Positions 58,377 through 64,000 of a stretch of DNA of 64,000 nt are shown one piece after another. This DNA comes from Microvelia longipes. Taxonomy: Eukaryota; Arthropoda; Insecta; Hemiptera; Veliidae. Both the position numbers and the translations under genes were made by a program. The stretch covers positions 48,265,700-48,329,699 of the forward strand of contig JACMZG010001914.1 in NCBI GenBank assembly GCA_018340805.1, written 5' to 3'. Position 1 is the first letter of the stretch, and every line of letters starts with the position of its first letter. A model generated the notes under the pieces. The model did not search any database. It saw only the letters and a program-made list of their open reading frames with translations, and was not told the origin of the DNA.

Positions 58377-58549
58377 TATTAAAGTTATAAGAAATAAGAC
58401 CGTTTAAACTGTTAAATCACACTAACTATATTCTTAATAATTTAAAAACCAATAAGATAATAATATAAAAATAACTGTACGTCACTGGTCAGCCAGTGTT
58501 CTTTATTAACTGTCATCATGTTCATTTTAAATTTTAACATTCATACATT

Positions 58550-58554
<5 letters not shown>
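58377..58554 (-). repeat. copia 5' LTR
   Basis: Differs from the 3' LTR by about three single-base length changes only. Confidence 0.9.
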
Positions 58555-58595
<41 letters not shown>

Positions 58596-59520
58596 AGAGT
58601 TTCTACCCTTTCGTATGGCGAACGATAACTCTCGAAGGCGTTCTCAAATTGAAACTAAACTTTGCAAATCGCGAGATGTTGAGGAGGTTACGAGGCCTAT
58701 TGTTTATAAAAACATTATGACGTCATCAACCAAAGTTATGACGTCATGAAAAAAAAATTTTTTTGAAACTTAAAATGGCTTTAAAACAAGGTATCTAGTA
58801 TTAGGTAGACGCTAGCTGAATCGATTAAGACCAATTTCAGCTGAATCGAACCATCACAAATGGCGCAATTGGTATACATATATATATAATCTTGTATATA
58901 TGTATACGTCTAGGTCAAAGACTCGTACGATATCTGTTGGGTTCAGTAGTGTTAGAGGGTGGGGATATAGTATAAAGAGAGACCTCTACCTCTTGCTCCA
59001 TCATGGTAAGCCTACTGTCCCAGAGAGACAGGGCAAAAATGGCTTTCACTGAACACGCCGAGCTAAGCAGACCCGTAAAGAGGAAAACATCGAAGTAGTC
59101 TTATAATGGTCGAAGTTATTCTAAAACGAATGCGACCAGTTTCAGCTCAATCGGACAATCCTAAGTGACGCAAACGGTATTTTTTTTAAATAATCATGAA
59201 TATATTTTTTCAACCTTAAGATTTTACTCAAATAAACAATTTGTTTACAAAAAAAAATTTGACATTTTTCTTTAAATTTTATAAACAATCATAAATGTAA
59301 GTAAGTGTTGAAGTTGTCTTTATATGGTCGAAGTCATTCTAAAACCATTGCGACCGTTTCAGCTCAATCAGACAATCTTTAGTGACGGAAACGGTATTTT
59401 TATTTAAAAACAAAAATCATGAATAATATATTTTGTTTATATGTTTCTTAATTTTAATATTATAGCATACTATTAATAATAGAGTATTAATAAAATCTCA
59501 ATTAGTAAAATCAAGTTAGT

Positions 59521-60120
59521 GAGAAAGCCACTCAGGCCCGCGAAGCGGGCCTGTGTGAAGAGGCTGTGAAAATTCGCTAGATACATGGCAAAATGCCATG
59601 TAACAAGAACAATAATGAAACAACACATAATACAAAACAACAACAATGTGGCCGCAAAGCGGCCACAGGAAGGCCCCCGGGCCGCGAAGCGGCCGGCGGG
59701 CCGACGCCGCGGAGCGGACGAGGCGCGAAGCGCCGAGGCCGCGTAGCGCTACGGCCGAAGGCCCGTATTTTTTTTAGCGAATTTCATAATGAAAATGACG
59801 CTTATGAGGTTGTTCGGATGACGGAAGTTGAGGGTGGAGTGAGCGAATCGGTTCCTATTGGCTTCCTGATAACAAAAATACGGCCTTCGCTCGTAGCCGC
59901 TACGCGTCCTCGGCGCTTCGCGCCTCGTCCGCTCCACGGCGTCGTCCCTCCGGGCCGCTTCGCGGCCGGGGCCTCCTGTGGCCGCTTCGCGCCACATTGT
60001 TGTGTTTTGTATGATGTGTTGTTTCATTATTGTTCTTGTTACATGGCATTTGCCATGTATCTAGCGATTTTCACAGCCTCTCCACACAGGCCCGCTTCGC
60101 GGGCCTGAGAGGCTTTCTCA
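59521..60120. repeat. GC-rich hairpin island at the palindrome centre
   Basis: Perfect short hairpins with three-base loops. Left arm: CAGGCCCGC-GAA-GCGGGCCTG (59533-59553), TGTGGCCGC-AAA-GCGGCCACA (59647-59667), GGCCGC-GAA-GCGGCC (59680-59694), GGCGC-GAA-GCGCC (59722-59734) and GTAGCGCTAC (59743-59752). Their inverses follow in the right arm at 59912-59924, 59953-59967, 59977-59996 (imperfect) and 60087-60107, with TTC loops. Between the two halves lies core A. The 87-171 codon frames here are by-products of high GC. Confidence 0.9.
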
Positions 60121-61078
60121 CAAATTTGATTTACTAATTAAGATTTTATAATACTTTATTATTAATAGTATGCTATAATATTAAAACTAACAAGCATTAT
60201 AAACAAAAATATATTCATGATTTTTGTTTTAAATAAAAATACCGTTTCCGTCACTTGGATCATAGATAAAATATTAACATAGATTGCTCACTCAAGATTT
60301 AAAAAAAAATATTTGATGGATGCAGGAGGCTCAAGTAGTACAGTCTAGTGGTGACAGCGTGAAACTGTCACATATTTTTATTTATAAGAAAAATGTCAAA
60401 TTTTTTTGTAAACAAATTGTTTATTTGAGTATAACCTTTAGGTTGAAAAAAAATATAAATGATTTTTAAAATAAAAATACCGTTTCGTCACTTAGGATTG
60501 TCCGATTGAGCTGAAACCGGTCGCAATCGTTTTAGAATGACTTCGACCATATAAAGACTACTTCGAGGTTCTTCCTCTTTACAGGCCTGCTAGCTCGGCG
60601 TGGATTAGTGGAAGCCATTTGTCCTGTCTCTCTGGCACAGTAGGCTTACCAGGATGGAGCAAGAGGTAGAGGCTCTCTAATATACTACATCCCCACCCTC
60701 TAACACTACTGAACCCAACAGATATCGTACGAGTCTTTGACCTAGACGTATACAATATACAAGATTATATATATGTATACCGATGCGCCATTTGTCATAG
60801 TTCGATTGAGCTGAAATTGGTCTTAATCGATTCAGCTAGCCGTCTACCTAAATACTAAATACCTTGTTTTAAAGCCATTTTAAGTTTCAAAAAATTTTTT
60901 TTTTCATGACGTCATAACTTGATTGATGACGTCATAATGTTTTTATAAACAATAGGCCTCGTAACCTCCTCAACATCTCGCGATTTGCAAAGTTTCGTTT
61001 CAATTTGAGAACGCCTTCGAGAGTTATCGTTCGCCATACGAAAGGGTAGAAACTCTACATACATATATATATATATAC

Positions 61079-61135
<57 letters not shown>

Positions 61136-61275
61136 CATATATATATAAACTTTTTTCGGACATATATTTTTGTTAAACAGGATGCCAATAGGAACGATTC
61201 CACTCACTCCCACCCTCAACTTCCGTCATCCGAACAACCTCATAAGCGTCATTTTCATTATGAAAATTCGCTAAA

Positions 61276-61529
61276 ATATGTCCGAAAAGTTTAATATATA
61301 TATGTATATATATATGTATATAATATATATATATATAATATATATATATGTATGTAAGAGTTTCTACCCGTTTCGTATGGCGAACGATAACTCTCGAAGG
61401 CGTTCTCAAATTGAAACGAAACTTTGCAAATCGCGAGATGTTGTGGAGGTTACGAGGCCTATTGTTTATAAAAACATTATGACGTCATCAATCAAAGTTA
61501 TGACGTCATGAAAAAAAATTTTTTTTTGA
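61276..61529 (+). repeat. TA tract plus arm B, directly abutting A'
   Basis: Starts TATGTCCGAAAAG, then TA (61302-61350) and arm B with two TGACGTCA sites. It forms an inverted pair with 60798-61160. Ends at the N. Confidence 0.75.
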
Positions 61530-61530
61530 N
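61530..61530. other. Single N, probable assembly junction
   Basis: Directly after it the sequence returns to AGTTCGATTGAGCTGAAATT, already present at 60799, and repeats the following ~470 bp. Confidence 0.65.
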
Positions 61531-61820
61531 AGTTCGATTGAGCTGAAATTGGTCTTAATCGATTCAGCTAGCCGTCTACCTAAATACTAAATACCTTGTT
61601 TTTAAAGCCATTTTAAGTTCAAAAAAATTTTTTTTTCATGACGTCATAACTTTGATTGATGACGTCATAATGTTTTTATAAACAATAGGCCTCGTAACCT
61701 CCTCAACATCTCGCGATTTGCAAAGTTTCGTTTCAAATTTGAGAACGCCTTCGAGAGTTATCGTTCGCCATACGAAAGGGTAGAAACTCTTACATACATA
61801 TATATATATATACATATATA

Positions 61821-61866
<46 letters not shown>

Positions 61867-62338
61867 TTTTTTCGGACATATATTTTTGTTAACAGGATGC
61901 CAATAGGAACCGATTCCACTCACTCCACCCTCAACTTCCGTCATCCGAACAACCTCATAAGCGTCATTTTCATTATGAAAATTCGCTAAAATATGTCCGA
62001 AAAAAGTTTATATATATATATGTATATATATATGTATATATAATATATAATATATATATATATATGTATGTAAGAGTTTCTACCCGTTCGTATGGCGAAC
62101 GATAACTCTCGAAGGCGTTCTCAAATTGAAAACGAAACTTTGCAAATCGCGAGATGTTGTGGAGGTTACGAGGCCTATTGTTTATAAAAATTATGACGTT
62201 ATGACGTCATGAAAAAAAATTTTTTTTTGAAACTTGAAATGGCTTTAAAACAAGGTATTTCGTGTTTAGGTAGACGACTAGCTGAATCGATTAAGACCAA
62301 TTTCAGCTCAATCGACCATCACAAATGGCGCAAACAGT

Positions 62339-62402
<64 letters not shown>
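61531..62402. repeat. Second B'-TA-A'-TA-B block
   Basis: 61531-61990 repeats 60798-61275 and 61991-62265 repeats 61276-61529. It continues on through the rest of arm B to a (TA)n tract (62341-62402). One of the two TGACGTCA sites is lost by a deletion at about 62195. Confidence 0.75.
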
Positions 62403-62404
<2 letters not shown>

Positions 62405-62449
62405 CTTGTATATATGTATACGTCCAGGTCAAAGACTTGTACGATATCT

Positions 62450-63460
62450 GTTGGGTCAATCCATTTCAAGTGATCCAGAGATGTTGCTCGAAAAAAATAA
62501 AAATTGATAATTTTTTTTTCTGTGTTGGTCCTACCCATAGGTAGTCCAAAACACCTAGTATTAATTTTTTCTACAGCCTCCTTCATTTCAAAATCACTTT
62601 TTAGTTCCCGAGACACCTAAATTTTGAGTTTTTTCGCCAATTTTTGAGGCTTAATATTTCGGCTTTGGCTTAAACTAGCTTAATGAAACAGGTCTCGTTT
62701 GAAAGTGTTCTCTTTGGGCTTTATATAGGAACCAATATTTTTTGTTCTTCTGCTGCTAATCTACTCGTGAGTTTGCATAATAAATTTGACCACAAAGACT
62801 GAAAATACTTTTTTTCATTATTTTATTTAACAAGGAAGATGATATTGAAAAAATTAAAATAATTCTTGGTTACTAAGGTGACCATAAGGAACAAGAAAAA
62901 AAATATCTTAATGTTCCAAATTTTACCTTTTGGAGTCAATGAATTATTGAAAGTTAAGGTTTTCATGATTTTGGCGTTTTTCAGGGCGATTTATCGTCCA
63001 ATGGGACTGGGGCGATTTTTTTCAAATTGGCTTAAAATGACCTCTATACATTGCAGTTTTACGCCAATATATGTAACATTTTGTTTATTTGGTTTTAAGG
63101 TACTTTACAGCGTTTTTTAAAATCAGCAGTTTTTCAGTTTAACGATTTCACAAAAATATACTGATTTATATTGAAAATAGGGTCTATCCTGGGGTTTCTT
63201 TGCTAATAAAACATAGTTAAAGGTATATATTAATTTTTATGGAAATAAATTCGACATCACCACCCAAAGTGACCAAAAAGTCGAAAAAACGCTGTTCGAT
63301 TACCATAAAACCTAAAATATGATCAGTAACACCACATAATTCAAGTGTGGAGTCGATTATGATGTTTTTTGGGCCTGCGAGTTGAAAAACAGTGGCCCGG
63401 AGTCGATACGACCACTCAAGGTATCACTAGGTACCTAGCCAGAGTACCTAGGTTCAAAAT
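62450..63460 (+). mobile_element. Non-coding repeat 'E', longer copy
   Basis: Shares its two ends and most of its right two thirds with the inverted copy at 8098-8680. About 400 bp (62530-62960) is absent from the other copy. It includes CGAAGTCGATACGACC-like motifs and ends at a tRNA-like B box (AGTACCTAGGTTCAAAATC) at 63440-63460. Frames inside (62866-63120) show no recognised protein. Confidence 0.65.
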
Positions 63461-63461
63461 C

Positions 63462-63591
63462 TTTTAGCGAATTTTCATAATGAAAATGACGCTTATGAGG
63501 TTGTTCGGATGACGGAAGTTGAGGGTGGGTGAGTGGAATCGGTTCCTTTTGGCTTCCTGATAACAAAAATATATGTCCGAAAAAGTTTATA

Positions 63592-63677
<86 letters not shown>

Positions 63678-64000
63678 ATATATTATATATATATATGTAT
63701 ATATATAGTATGTAAGAGTTCTACCCTTTCGTATGGGAACGATAACTCTCGAAGGCGTTCTCAAATTGAAAACTAAACTTTGCAAATCGCGAGATGTTGA
63801 GGAGGTTACGAGGCCTATTGTTTATAAAAACATTATGACGTCATCAACCAAAGTTATGACGTCATGAAAAAAAATTTTTTTGAAACTTAAAATGGCTTTA
63901 AAACAAGGTATCTAGTATTTAGGTAGACGGCTAGCTGAATCGATTAAGACCAATTTCAGCTCAATCGAACCATCACAAATGGCGCAATCGGTATACATAT
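63462..64000 (+). repeat. Core A, TA tract and arm B; runs off the window
   Basis: Core A at 63462-63575, (TA)n at 63589-63708, and arm B from 63710 with TGACGTCA at 63836 and 63857. The last base is still within the arm. Confidence 0.8.

Larger units (their letters stand above)
53881..58554 (-). mobile_element. Full-length Ty1/copia retrotransposon
   Basis: LTRs of 179 and 178 bp (TGTTGAATG... on the minus strand) flank a gag-protease-integrase-RT-RNase H order, the copia arrangement. It inserted into a (TA)n tract; ATATA on both sides is the 5-bp duplication, though it is uninformative within TA repeats. The LTRs differ only by a few one-base indels. Gag has an in-frame TAG and pol has several one-base shifts. 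Confidence 0.93.
53714..61275. mobile_element. Giant palindromic foldback element, split by copia
   Basis: With the copia insertion removed, the order is core A (53714-53810), TA tract, arm B (58588-58870), arm C (to 59520), GC-hairpin block (59521-59772) and core A again (59773-59879). The mirror follows: GC block (59880-60120), C' (60121-60780), B' (60780-61063), TA tract and A' (61150-61275). Arms match at more than 1.2 kb each. Arm B contains two TGACGTCA palindromes. No transposase frame. This makes it a non-autonomous foldback-like structure. Confidence 0.75.

Noticed and set aside
59593..60108. 171-codon Arg/Ala/Gly-rich protein
   Set aside because: The frame runs through both GC-hairpin blocks and core A; high GC content alone keeps it open.

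Overview
This is eukaryotic nuclear DNA, AT-rich (by eye about two thirds A+T), gene-poor and almost saturated with transposable elements, satellites and long (TA)n tracts. An arthropod, most likely an insect, is the best guess. Three things point there: a BEL/Pao element with the insect-type DUF1759/DUF1758/DUF5641 layout, a mariner-like transposase with a DUF4817-type helix-turn-helix, and exons of a pickpocket-type DEG/ENaC channel. I cannot name the species.

Layout. 0-5 kb holds a 21-bp minisatellite, a nested pair of inverted-repeat elements, a 1-kb array of 38-bp units and TA tracts. 6.3-10.5 kb (+) holds three or four exons of an unrecognised Ser/Pro/Thr-rich protein whose introns carry SINE-like and hAT-type MITE insertions. 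11.0-15.0 kb is a mariner-like element whose right terminal repeat has become a tandem array of seven ~335-bp units. 15.5-24.2 kb holds two copies of a hAT-like MITE, a 5'-truncated LINE with its target-site duplication, minisatellites and a nested foldback element. 24.25-30.42 kb is a complete BEL/Pao LTR retrotransposon with identical LTRs, a 5-bp duplication, a tRNA-Phe primer site and a polypurine tract, but a reading frame broken about six times. 31-33 kb holds a palindromic element and a LINE RNase H tail. 33.4-39.2 kb is a ~3-kb unit present twice, the second copy ragged and starting right after a single N; this looks like an assembly fault. 39-41 kb holds two more minisatellites.

41.3-47.6 kb (-) holds three exons of a DEG/ENaC (ppk) channel, with a LINE reverse transcriptase and SINEs in its 5-kb intron. 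48.5-50.7 kb is a long inverted-repeat element enclosing a 5S-rRNA-like fragment. 51-53 kb holds TA-hinge repeats, a 150-bp tandem repeat and tRNA-like SINEs. 53.7-61.3 kb is a large palindromic foldback element split by a Ty1/copia element (53.88-58.55 kb, minus strand). Its middle is an island of GC-rich hairpins, very unlike the surrounding sequence. 61.3-64 kb holds further copies of the foldback modules and a non-coding element that also occurs, inverted, near 8.1-8.7 kb.

The only host genes I can support are the ppk exons and, less surely, the exons at 6.3-10.5 kb. The rest is mobile or repetitive DNA. The frequent one-base frame breaks in otherwise young elements, and the two single Ns that each sit at the edge of a duplicated block, suggest residual long-read indel and joining errors. 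Broken frames here should not be read directly as biological decay.
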